A stretch of 64,000 nt of DNA from Amaurobius ferox (taxonomy: Eukaryota > Arthropoda > Arachnida > Araneae > Amaurobiidae), in assembly GCA_951213105.1 (NCBI GenBank), contig OX578137.1, forward strand, positions 80,194,104 to 80,258,103. Reading direction: 5' to 3'. Positions 23,676-32,470 of the stretch are shown in pieces (the first letter of the stretch is position 1; the number at the start of each line of letters is the position of its first letter). The notes beneath the pieces are model-generated. The model did not search any database. It was not told the origin of the DNA and saw only the letters and a list, made by a program, of their open reading frames with translations. The position numbers were made by a program, and so were the translations under genes.

Positions 23676-23805
23676 AAATGAGGAATTTGCGGTAAAAACC
23701 TCACAACTTATGCATTTCTTAATAGTTTTGCATACTTTTTGCGCATGTAGATAAGTTAAAAGTAATATTTTATATGCATGCCGAAACAGCGAAGGTTGCA
23801 AAAAG

Positions 23806-24162
23806 TTGCAGCTGAATTCACAGAACAGTTGCATAATAGTATCTGCTTTCGAAATAACTCATCCAGAGCGTGTAGGAACGTGTAGCTTTTTTTATAGGCT
23901 TAAAGAAATGAAGGAAAACAAAAAAATTGATATATCTATATTTTACGCTTTATATTATGATTTTGGCTATGTTTTTACGAAATGTATTTATGTCAGAAAT
24001 AAGCTGAGGTTACATATATTGAAAATACGTGAGACATATAATTATAAATATCCACAAAAATTTGGAAAAAATATTGAAATTTTAGTTAGAATAAACGAGA
24101 TTTCAATTAGAATGTGGAAGTCTTGTTTAAGATCAGTTTTTCCTTCTAGTTATACTGAATAA
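23806..24162 (+). other. AT-rich open frame of unknown status
   Basis: A frame of about 118 codons without an ATG at its start (first internal ATG near 23907) encodes a lysine- and tyrosine-rich stretch with no recognised domain. It is long for this composition but has no supporting signal such as splice sites or homology. Confidence 0.15.
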
Positions 24163-24269
24163 AATACATTTATTTACATGGCAAGATACTTCGGTGCATT
24201 GCCTATCAAAAAATAGTAGTTGGTATCGAAAAATATTATTTTCGGGTTTCGGGGTTTTTTCCGCCATGG

Positions 24270-24348
24270 CACCAGTGTGCGTCGTCTGGCCAGTTCGAAG
24301 ATCCTGAGTTTGATTTTAGCAAGGTTGTTCACAATACCAGTAAGGGGC
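24270..24348 (+). repeat. SINE-like sequence split by the Gypsy element, left part
   Basis: GTCGTCTGGCCAGTTCGAAG, then CCTGAGTTTGATTTTAGC and AAGGTTGTTCACAATA, correspond to the tRNA-like element at 23265-23330. The sequence stops at GGGGC, where the retrotransposon begins. The right part resumes at 32426. Confidence 0.55.
24344..24348. repeat. Target-site duplication, left (GGGGC)
   Basis: GGGGC directly precedes the 5' LTR and is repeated directly after the 3' LTR at 32426-32430. Five bases is the usual duplication length for many Ty3/Gypsy elements. Confidence 0.9.
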
Positions 24349-25213
24349 TGTCGTGGGACAGTATTGGAATTTTCCTGTCGCCACTTCACTTCTAGAAAGT
24401 ATTACCCCCCCCCCCTCTCTCTTTGGAAACGGTTGACATTCCATGGCTATGAGTAAGAGACCAGCTGCAGTGGTGAGAAAATGGCAAAGGACGCTATCTT
24501 GTTTTTAAATAAAATGGACACCTGCAAGAGGGCTAGGGCCCCCCAATATTTAGCCAACCCTTTGGAAGGGGCCAAATCCAGTGATTCGAGGGAGCCCGGC
24601 CGCGTCACTGAATTTATGGGTTTTCGAACCTATAGCGGCCAAGCGTCAGTTATGGAGCCCGGCCAGGGGGCCGTCCGAGATCCCGACGAGGAGAAGAAGA
24701 GTTGAGAGAGAACTCAGTTGGTAATTTTCAGAGTTTAGACTGGGTCGTCTAATAACCGACGGATGAGTGCCACCTCGATGCCGTCCTGCCGTACCTAAAA
24801 GGGGTAAGTCCTTTTGTCCTCTCCCACTGCAGACTGAGTATCAGAGAATATATATTATTTAATAAGGAAGTTAACTGCCTAACTTGAGGGCTATTATGAT
24901 ATTTAATTTAACTAGAGAGGGGGAAATGATCAGATCGATCATTATCCAATACCTACTTAGCGAATGTAAATATGTTCTATGTAATTAAGATGACATTTTG
25001 TGGTTTTTTAAATTTTAAGTAACAAGTTTTGAATATAAGTATTTTAAAATAAAAGCTTTATTAACTTTTAATTAGTATTTATTGTGTGTTCTCGTGATGC
25101 ATTTTCTAATTAATCAGAACCTGGAGATATGCTCGGTAATCGAGCAAGTGGCGTGCAGAAGTACGATTAACGGCCAATGTGTAATTGTAAGATTTCAGCG
25201 GAGCCACGCCACA
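24349..25213 (+). repeat. 5' LTR of the Gypsy element
   Basis: It starts TGTCGTGGGACAG and ends GCCACGCCACA. It contains a run of 11 C, an AT-rich TATATATTATTTAATA stretch (about 24850-24865), and an AATAAA signal at 25048-25053 that would mark the R/U5 region. A 74-codon open frame (24481-24705) lies inside it and is repeated in the 3' LTR. Confidence 0.95.
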
Positions 25214-25218
25214 TAATA

Positions 25219-25233
25219 TGGCGCCGAGACCAG
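25219..25233 (+). other. Primer-binding site
   Basis: TGGCGCCGAGACCAG begins 5 bases after the 5' LTR. TGG at the start would pair with the CCA tail of a tRNA. The exact tRNA was not identified. Confidence 0.75.
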
Positions 25234-25421
25234 TCTTGTGCACAGTTATCAAAGTGCCTCGATTAATATTTGACTGGATAATGTAATTATTCAAAATTCA
25301 AAATTCAGAGAAATTTTTTTTTGTGAAATGAATATGCATCATGGGAAGATCTTTGTAATATTGTAAATAATAAGTGAGTTAATATTTAATAATTTGAAAG
25401 TAGATATAAAAATTGTACAAG

Positions 25422-26489
25422 ATGCCGGATACAAATAGTACAGAAGCGCCCGAGCAGGGAGGCGAAAATCAAAGTCGTTTACAGGGGTTAACCTTTTTAC
25501 TTGGGGTATTCGAAGGAAATGCTGAAACAGACTGTAAAATATTTTTCGATCAATTTGATTCGATAGCCAAGCTAGGAAAATGGACCGAACCAGAAAAACT
25601 CGTAGTATTAAAGTCGCGTTTAAAGGGAAATGCACTAAAATTCCTAGCGAGTTCGCCGGAATTACGTAAAGAAAATTCGTACGAAGTACTAAAGGAAAGG
25701 CTACTAGAATTTTTTTCACAGAGGACTAGCATAACGACCCGCCAAATACAATTTACTCTAACTAAACAATTTGAAGGTGAGAGCGTTAAGGCATTAGCAC
25801 ACAGAATCAAATGTATCACGCTGACTTATCTAGAAAGTGCAGGTGATTTGAGTAGCGAGGAGTCGAAAAAAATCATTGACCAATTAAGACTAGGAAAATT
25901 TTTGGACGCACTAAACACGCAAATTAAGAGAGAGGTGCTAAAAGCAAACCCGTTATCCTTCGAAGCGGCGATTGTAATAGCAGAAAATATTGAAAACGCA
26001 ATAGCAATTTCTCCACCTGAAACAGAAGCTGTAAACAATATTTTCGCGCACCCTGGACCACCGGCTTTACAAACGGAAATCGAAAAACTACGAAAAGAAC
26101 AGGAAAATGCTAACAGATATTTGTTAGAAACATTAGGCGAACAAATTAACGCACTTAGATTGGAACAAAACACACCTAAAGCTAGAACTTCTAATAATAA
26201 TATCCCTAATGATATGTTTTGTCTATTTTGCGGACGCACAAACCATCTGATGATAAATTGTAGACTATATAACCGGGAAAATGAAATGCGTAGATCCCAG
26301 AGTTCACGCCCACAGCAGTTTAACAACCAGAGCGAAAGGCAATATACGCAAAGAGAAAGGCAGGGGCCAGCTAACAATTTCCCCCGCGGAGAATACGCAA
26401 GGCGAAATCCGGGGTTTTCACGTACATTTAGAGGAAACAGATACAATGAGAGAGAAAATACATTCCCCAGAAGAGCTGCTTTAAACTAG
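25422..26489 (+). CDS. gag: Gag polyprotein of the Gypsy element
   Basis: This 355-residue protein begins at ATG 25422, the first in-frame ATG after the primer-binding site; the frame is open a little further upstream without an ATG. Residues of roughly 20-180 look like a retrotransposon gag/capsid helical region: a conserved FEG..E.DC..FF..F block, then LKSRLKGNALKFL and a long helix-rich stretch. A single CCHC zinc knuckle (C-x2-C-x4-H-x4-C) starts at residue 267 and is followed by a basic arginine-, glutamine- and asparagine-rich tail, as expected for nucleocapsid RNA binding. The product would package the element RNA into particles in the cytoplasm. The stop TAG at 26487 follows a slippery heptamer, so a fraction of ribosomes should continue into pol. 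Confidence 0.93.
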   Translation: MPDTNSTEAPEQGGENQSRLQGLTFLLGVFEGNAETDCKIFFDQFDSIAKLGKWTEPEKLVVLKSRLKGNALKFLASSPELRKENSYEVLKERLLEFFSQRTSITTRQIQFTLTKQFEGESVKALAHRIKCITLTYLESAGDLSSEESKKIIDQLRLGKFLDALNTQIKREVLKANPLSFEAAIVIAENIENAIAISPPETEAVNNIFAHPGPPALQTEIEKLRKEQENANRYLLETLGEQINALRLEQNTPKARTSNNNIPNDMFCLFCGRTNHLMINCRLYNRENEMRRSQSSRPQQFNNQSERQYTQRERQGPANNFPRGEYARRNPGFSRTFRGNRYNERENTFPRRAALN

Positions 26490-26531
26490 AGAGGGGCGGC
26501 AATTATCATAAGCTCCCAAAAAACCCGCCCC
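26480..26531 (+). promoter_or_regulatory. -1 ribosomal frameshift signal between gag and pol
   Basis: TTTAAAC at 26480-26486 is read in the gag frame as T TTA AAC, a canonical X XXY YYZ slippery site, and abuts the gag stop TAG. After a 6-base spacer, GGGGCGG (26493-26499) can pair with CCGCCCC (26525-26531) to form a 7-bp GC stem with a 25-base loop. Slipping back one base enters the pol frame, which is open from 26450 (after TGA at 26447) to 30007. Pol has no suitable ATG of its own near its start, which fits frameshift expression. Confidence 0.85.
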
Positions 26532-29500
26532 AGTTAAGTTACGATGGATTTGGTTATGTTGATAACCAGGGAGAAATAAAGAATGTACAAATTCATAAGG
26601 ATAGGAAGGTGTGTAAATACGAAGTGATTTCTGCTTTAGACGAAAAATTAGGAGAAAAATCTATAAAATTACCTACAATACAAGTTATGTTTAATAAAAG
26701 GCCCGTTGCAATGATGGTAGACAGTGGAGCGACGATTAGTATAATCGGAAAAGAAGAATTCCAAAAAATAAGGGAAATATGTCACGTCAAATATTTATCT
26801 AGATCAGTCACAATTAAAACGTTGGCAGGAGAAAGACTAAATTATATAAACGTTATACAAACGTCATTTAAAATTGAAAATAAAATCTTTAAACACATAT
26901 TCTACGTTACTACCGCCAAATTTCCGCATAATTATGCTGGGATAATCGGTTTTGATTTTTTGAAACTTCATAACGCCATCATCGATACTAAACAAAACAT
27001 AATAAAAATAGATAATATAATAATCCCTTTAGGAGAGCAAGAAAGCGTGCTAAATATAAATTCAGATACAGCAATTAGAACGCGCAAGAAAATTAAAATA
27101 GACCCGCAAGAATCTAAACTAGTTGAAATTAATTGCACTTACACAGAAAATAAATTAGAAAATTATAATTTTGAACCAAAAATTTTAAAACAGCCTTTAA
27201 ACATCAACCCAACGATTTTCCACTTAGAAACCGAAGAGACTAACCCAAATAAATTCATATCAATTAAGAATGAAGGGTCACATAAAATTACACTTAATAA
27301 AAACACTTTGATAGGGAAATTAAAACACAACATTAAACAGGCTAATGAGGAAATTCACCTTACAGATACTAATAGGAATAAAATAGAATTGGAAGATAGA
27401 ATAAATAAAATAAGAGAAATTAGACGGAACGAATTACTGGAAACAGACTTTAACTTAGACCACATGCCAGTCGATCAGAGGAAAGATTTATTGAAATTAT
27501 TAATGGATTACGGAGACGTATTTTCCAAAAATTTAAACACTTTAGGATGTACTGAAGTAATAAAACCTAAATTTATTTTATCGCACCAGAATCCGATAGA
27601 AATTAGAGCTTATGACGTGCCCTACGCTTTGAGAAAAGAATTAAAAAGACAAATTGATGAAATGTTGCAAGCAAACATAATTAGGCATAGCGACTCTAAT
27701 TATAGCGCAGGAATGGTTCTAGTGAAAAAACAAAATACAGATAAATTCAGAATTTGCTTGGATATACGACTCTTAAACAGTATCTCACAGAACTTTAATT
27801 ATCCAGTACCAAAAATTCAAAATATTATGACAAAACTAGCAGGTTTCGAATTTTACGCAAAATTAGATTTCCAGAGCGCATTTTCACAAATTTTATTACC
27901 AGAGGAAGAAAGACATAAGATGGCATTCACAAGCCCATATGGAAGATTCGAATACAACAGATTAATATTTGGACATAAAACTAGCGGCGCGTGGTTTCAA
28001 AAAGCTATAGATATCGTTCTTAGAGATTTACACGAACATGACATTTACGCATATTTTGATGATGTGGTTTTAGCGGCACACACATATGAAGGATTAAAAG
28101 AGAAATTAGAGCTTGTTTTTCAAAGGCTAAGAGATTTTAATTTAACATTGACACCGACCAAATGTGAATTCTCTAGAGAGAAAATGGAATATTTAGGGTT
28201 TACAGTGACTAAACAGGGATTAAGTCCAACTGATAATAATACAAAAAAAATTGTTTCTTTTCCCAGACCAAACACTGTTCGAAAACTTAAAAAATTTTTA
28301 GGCCTATGTAATTTTTATCGAACATTAATCCCAGACTATGCGCAACTCACCGCTCCACTAGTTGAGCTAACGGCTAAGCGGAATAAATTTTCATGGTCTC
28401 CGCAATGCAATGACGCATTTCAAGAACTACAAAATAAATTTTTCCAACATCCTTTAGTGCTACAACCGGATTTAGACAAACCATTCTACCTTAATACAGA
28501 CGGAAGCTCGACCTCTATTTCTTCAGTTCTATTACAAAAGAATAATGAACGCTTACAACCTGTACTTTACTACAGTAAAAAACTTAAACCACACGAGCAA
28601 AGATATCCCGCAGTAAAAACAGAGCTCATGGCTATATTCTATGGAGTCAAAAATTTCCACAATTACCTTTACGGAAAAAAATTCTATATTATTTCCGACC
28701 ACAGACCCCTTAAATATCACTTAAAAATTTCTAACCCGGCTAATTTAGAAGCCCGCTGGCTATTAAAACTATCTGAATATGATTATGACTTTATACACAT
28801 AGACGGAAACTCCAACATCTTAGCAGACTATCTCTCCAGAGAAAATTTCGAGAACAACCTCGGTAACATAGAAATTGTAGGGAATAAAAATAATATTGAA
28901 ACAGTAAACAGCTTAGAAAATAAATCCCAACTTCCAAATATCAAAGAAATACACACAGAGCAAATTAAAGACGAAATTTTAAATAAACTTAGGAATAATA
29001 TTAGAGAACAACAGCATAGCAAAACTAGGGATTTCGAACAATATTTTATTGACCCAGAAACGGATTTATTGATGTATGTCTCGCAAGATAAAAATAGCAT
29101 CCGCGATAGCGCAATAGAACGGGTAGTGGTTCCGAAGACATTACAAAGTAGAATTTTACTACATTTGCATAGCCCTCATCAGGGAGTTGGAAAACTGTAC
29201 GATTTGGTTAGCAAACGCTATTTTTGGGTTGGAATTTATGGAGACACAAAGAATTATGTAAATTCTTGTGAGGACTGTAGGGGACTCAAAGGAGTTCACC
29301 CCCCCTTCCCATTAGGTAGGAATGTAATACCGCATTATCCTGGAAATTTGGTGTCTCTTGATATTCTGGGACCTCTAAGAAGAAGTAAATATGGGAACCG
29401 GTACATTTTGACTGTGGTATGTCATTTTAGCAGGCACGCGGAACTTTATCCGATAGATAATATTACGGCGGACACCATTGCAACAAAATTAATTACGTAT

Positions 29501-30007
29501 GTAACTACTTACGGCAAAAGTGAATTTGTGTTGACGGACCGTGGGAGCCAATTTACTAGCCAATTATTCAAAGCTATACTTGATAAACTAGATATACATG
29601 CAAAATTAACTTCAGCAGCGAATCCGAGAACAAACGGAATCTCAGAAAGAATTAATTCAGCCATAAAACGTGCAATCGAGTGTTACAAACAAGACGATTG
29701 GGAAACAGCCGTAGGAATTCATAAAGCATGTTATAATGCAGTAGACCACCCAGCCACAGGTATGTCACCGAACTTCTTGTTCTTTTCACGGGACTTACCA
29801 TTATTTATGGACATCGTACCAAATAACGCGGAAGAGACTCAAAATTATATACGAAATCAACCTCAAAAGCTGGAAACTATGGCCGTAGCATACAAACAAG
29901 CCTACGAAAATTTAATCCGCACACAAGAGATACAGGAGGAAAAATATTTACAAAAAGCAAAATTTAGAAAACTAGAATTAGGCCAAAAAGTTTTTGTCCG
30001 CTGCTAG
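26480..30007 (+). CDS. pol: Pol polyprotein (protease, RT, RNase H, integrase) of the Gypsy element
   Basis: The frame is uninterrupted and lies -1 relative to gag. Domains in order: aspartic protease with DSGA (D codon at 26720); reverse transcriptase with the KLDF aspartate at 27866 and the YFDD box at 28052-28063; RNase H with catalytic D at 28499, E at 28622 and D at 28697; integrase with a His-rich zinc-binding start near 29160, CxxC cysteines at 29267 and 29276, and a catalytic triad of D at 29360, D at 29537 and E at 29645 (35 residues between the last two, a DD35E pattern). Together these would process the polyprotein, copy RNA to DNA and insert it. The protein stops at a Cys codon and TAG soon after the integrase core (LGQKVFVRC), before a recognisable GPY/F module, so the C-terminus may be short or cut by a recent stop. 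It is not preceded by its own ATG. Confidence 0.93.
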   Translation, partial: FKLERGGNYHKLPKNPPQLSYDGFGYVDNQGEIKNVQIHKDRKVCKYEVISALDEKLGEKSIKLPTIQVMFNKRPVAMMVDSGATISIIGKEEFQKIREICHVKYLSRSVTIKTLAGERLNYINVIQTSFKIENKIFKHIFYVTTAKFPHNYAGIIGFDFLKLHNAIIDTKQNIIKIDNIIIPLGEQESVLNINSDTAIRTRKKIKIDPQESKLVEINCTYTENKLENYNFEPKILKQPLNINPTIFHLETEETNPNKFISIKNEGSHKITLNKNTLIGKLKHNIKQANEEIHLTDTNRNKIELEDRINKIREIRRNELLETDFNLDHMPVDQRKDLLKLLMDYGDVFSKNLNTLGCTEVIKPKFILSHQNPIEIRAYDVPYALRKELKRQIDEMLQANIIRHSDSNYSAGMVLVKKQNTDKFRICLDIRLLNSISQNFNYPVPKIQNIMTKLAGFEFYAKLDFQSAFSQILLPEEERHKMAFTSPYGRFEYNRLIFGHKTSGAWFQKAIDIVLRDLHEHDIYAYFDDVVLAAHTYEGLKEKLELVFQRLRDFNLTLTPTKCEFSREKMEYLGFTVTKQGLSPTDNNTKKIVSFPRPNTVRKLKKFLGLCNFYRTLIPDYAQLTAPLVELTAKRNKFSWSPQCNDAFQELQNKFFQHPLVLQPDLDKPFYLNTDGSSTSISSVLLQKNNERLQPVLYYSKKLKPHEQRYPAVKTELMAIFYGVKNFHNYLYGKKFYIISDHRPLKYHLKISNPANLEARWLLKLSEYDYDFIHIDGNSNILADYLSRENFENNLGNIEIVGNKNNIETVNSLENKSQLPNIKEIHTEQIKDEILNKLRNNIREQQHSKTRDFEQYFIDPETDLLMYVSQDKNSIRDSAIERVVVPKTLQSRILLHLHSPHQGVGKLYDLVSKRYFWVGIYGDTKNYVNSCEDCRGLKGVHPPFPLGRNVIPHYPGNLVSLDILGPLRRSKYGNRYILTVVCHFSRHAELYPIDNITADTIATKLITYVTTYGKSEFVLTDRGSQFTSQLFKAILDKLDIHAKLTSAANPRTNGISERINSAIKRAIECYKQDDWETAVGIHKACYNAVDHPATGMSPNFLFFSRDLPLFMDIVPNNAEETQNYIRNQPQKLETMAVAYKQAYENLIRTQEIQEEKYLQKAKFRKLELGQKVFVRC

Positions 30008-31561
30008 CATAGAAAGTATATTGCGGTACAGGCCTTTGCCAGGGATTGCTTTTAAACCGGACAGCCGGGTGTTACGTAAGGAGGGGAATCAAAAATTAAT
30101 TGGAAATGGTTAGAGAATTAAGTAGTAATTAGAGATTTAATTAGAAATGAATAGAGAAATGGCTAGAGAATTAAGTACAAATTAGTAGAAATTAATTAGA
30201 AATAAATAAAGAAATGGTTAGAGAAGTAAGTAGAAATTAGCAGAAAAATGATTAGAAATGAAGAGAGAAATGGGTAGAGAAATGATTAGAGGATGGAGTA
30301 AAGTAATTGTTTAAGACTGAATTAAGTAGAGTAATGGTTAGAGGATAGATTGAAGTGATTGATTAAGATCTGGAATGAAATAAGACATTTAAGAGGGCTC
30401 TTGAAAATAAGAATAAATAATTCTTAAGAAAACAAAAATTCCTGGTTCAATAAGAATTTCTATAAAGAATATGTATATAAATGATTAATGTAAAATAAAT
30501 GTAATTAAGATAAAATAAATGTATTTAATGTAAAATAAGTAGGGTAAGAATGTAGAAAACATTAAAAGTAAAATGTTCTCTGGTACAATGCAGTGGACAG
30601 AGTTCAAGGACTCTAAACCTCCTAAGTCTAGTTGTATATTAAAGTACGAATAGAATGTCTAATCTGAAATTACATCAGCTTTTTTATATTGATAAAGTAC
30701 ATTGTGGAAAAAAACTATGTGCATTTACATACCCTAACTATGATTACTGCAGAAGTTTGCAGACACGGATCTGGTCTTCAAAAAACGAAAGTTGCCATTA
30801 TAAAGACTTTTGCAGCAACAAAGGCGTAGTTTTACAGCTCACATAAGCCTTTACCAGCACATGTATGCAGCATCATTAACCGAAAACGAAATCATGCCTT
30901 CCTTGGACCAAAGGGTACCAAACAATGCAACTTCATTTTCATCGTTTAGTGCAACGTTGTAATGCAACTGCATTTTTATCATTTTAATGCAACGTCTTAG
31001 TGCAACTCCATGTTCGCAGTGTTAAGTTCAACGTCATTTACACAGTTAGTGCAAATTCTTTGTATAAAGTGATGTCACAGCTGATCCTGCTCAGAGAATA
31101 TTCCTTCCATATGGAATATCACTAATTTTGTCACAGCCTACAGAACAATATCAATCCTTTAGTGTATAATGTGAACGAACAATTGTTCCCAATTCATGTG
31201 TTCTCATGACAAACTTTCATATTTTGTGAACACAAGTAACAGACTGGAAAGTACAATCAGTATGCTACATTAGACAGTGATAATATTTACGCCAACGGAC
31301 AGTGACAATATTTACGCCATACGGACAGTGACAATATTGCACCTTAATTAGGCTTTGGACATACTTGGAGAGACAGAATATCTCCATACCTATAGGGCGT
31401 GTCATTATGTATATAATTTAATGTATAATTTTATTGTTAAAGGTTATTGTTATCTCTTTTTATATGTATACTGTGCATAATTTGTAACCCTTTATTTTAT
31501 TGGTAGTTTAAGCATTTGAAAAAGAAACTTGGTTTCTTTTCCCTTGTTTGGGGGAAGCCAG
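30008..31561 (+). other. Long 3' noncoding region of the Gypsy element, with three repeat tracts
   Basis: About 1.5 kb between pol and the 3' LTR holds no envelope-like frame. It has a degenerate purine-rich repeat based on AGAAATGGTTAGAGAA.TAAGTAGAAATTAG (about 30095-30360), a stretch with recurrent TGCAAC words (about 30920-31055), and three copies of GACAGTGACAATATTTACGCC (starts 31273, 31298, 31324). A 63-codon frame with seven cysteines' worth of scattered Cys/Tyr (30655-30846) is unrecognised. A short polypurine stretch GGGGGAAG (31550-31557) just before the LTR may prime plus-strand synthesis, although four bases separate it from the LTR. Confidence 0.7.
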
Positions 31562-32425
31562 TGTCGTGGGACAGTATTGGAATTTTCCTGTCGCCACTTC
31601 ACTTCTAGAAAGTATTACCCCCCCCCCTCTCTCTTTGGAAACGGTTGACATTCCATGGCTATGAGTAAGAGACCAGCTGCAGTGGTGAGAAAATGGCAAA
31701 GGACGCTATCTTGTTTTTAAATAAAATGGACACCTGCAAGAGGGCTAGGGCCCCCCAATTTTTAGCCAACCCTTTGGAAGGGGCCAAATCCAGTGATTCG
31801 AGGGAGCCCGGCCGCGTCACTGAATTTATGGGTTTTCGAACCTATAGCGGCCAAGCGTCAGTTATGGAGCCCGGCCAGGGGGCCGTCCGAGATCCCGACG
31901 AGGAGAAGAAGAGTTGAGAGAGAACTCAGTTGGTAATTTTCAGAGTTTAGACTGGGTCGTCTAATAACCGACGGATGAGTGCCACCTCGATGCCGTCCTG
32001 CCGTACCTAAAAGGGGTAAGTCCTTTTGTCCTCTCCCACTGCAGACTGAGTATCAGAGAATATATATTATTTAATAAGGAAGTTAACTGCCTAACTTGAG
32101 GGCTATTATGATATTTAATTTAACTAGAGAGGGGGAAATGATCAGATCGATCATTATCCAATACCTACTTAGCGAATGTAAATATGTTCTATGTAATTAA
32201 GATGACATTTTGTGGTTTTTTAAATTTTAAGTAACAAGTTTTGAATATAAGTATTTTAAAATAAAAGCTTTATTAACTTTTAATTAGTATTTATTGTGTG
32301 TTCTCGTGATGCATTTTCTAATTAATCAGAACCTGGAGATATGCTCGGTAATCGAGCAAGTGGCGTGCAGAAGTACGATTAACGGCCAATGTGTAATTGT
32401 AAGATTTCAGCGGAGCCACGCCACA
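31562..32425 (+). repeat. 3' LTR of the Gypsy element
   Basis: It is nearly identical to 24349-25213, with one C fewer in the C run and one A-to-T change in the region near 31760. It carries the same internal 74-codon frame (31693-31917) and ends CCACA followed by the duplicated GGGGC. Confidence 0.95.
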
Positions 32426-32470
32426 GGGGCAAAGTTGTTCGGGTAGCAAGGCTGTTCACAACATTATAAC
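32426..32470 (+). repeat. Right target duplication and remainder of the split SINE-like element
   Basis: GGGGC (32426-32430) repeats the left target. The following AAAGTTGTTC...GCTGTTCACAACATTATAA resembles sequence downstream of the tRNA-like heads at 23306-23330. Confidence 0.6.

Larger units (their letters stand above)
24349..32425 (+). mobile_element. Full-length Ty3/Gypsy LTR retrotransposon
   Basis: This 8077-bp element has LTRs of 865 and 864 bp starting TG and ending CA. They differ by one substitution (24549 region versus 31760 region) and one C in a homopolymer. It carries a primer-binding site, gag, a -1 frameshift signal, an intact pol, a 1.5-kb 3' noncoding region and a 5-bp target duplication. 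Integrase lies after RNase H, which places it in the Ty3/Gypsy group. No envelope-like gene was found. The near-identical LTRs and open frames indicate a very recent insertion that may still be active. Confidence 0.95.

Noticed and set aside
30655..30846. An envelope-like third gene in the retroelement
   Set aside because: Only 63 codons, with no signal peptide, transmembrane segment or furin-like site.
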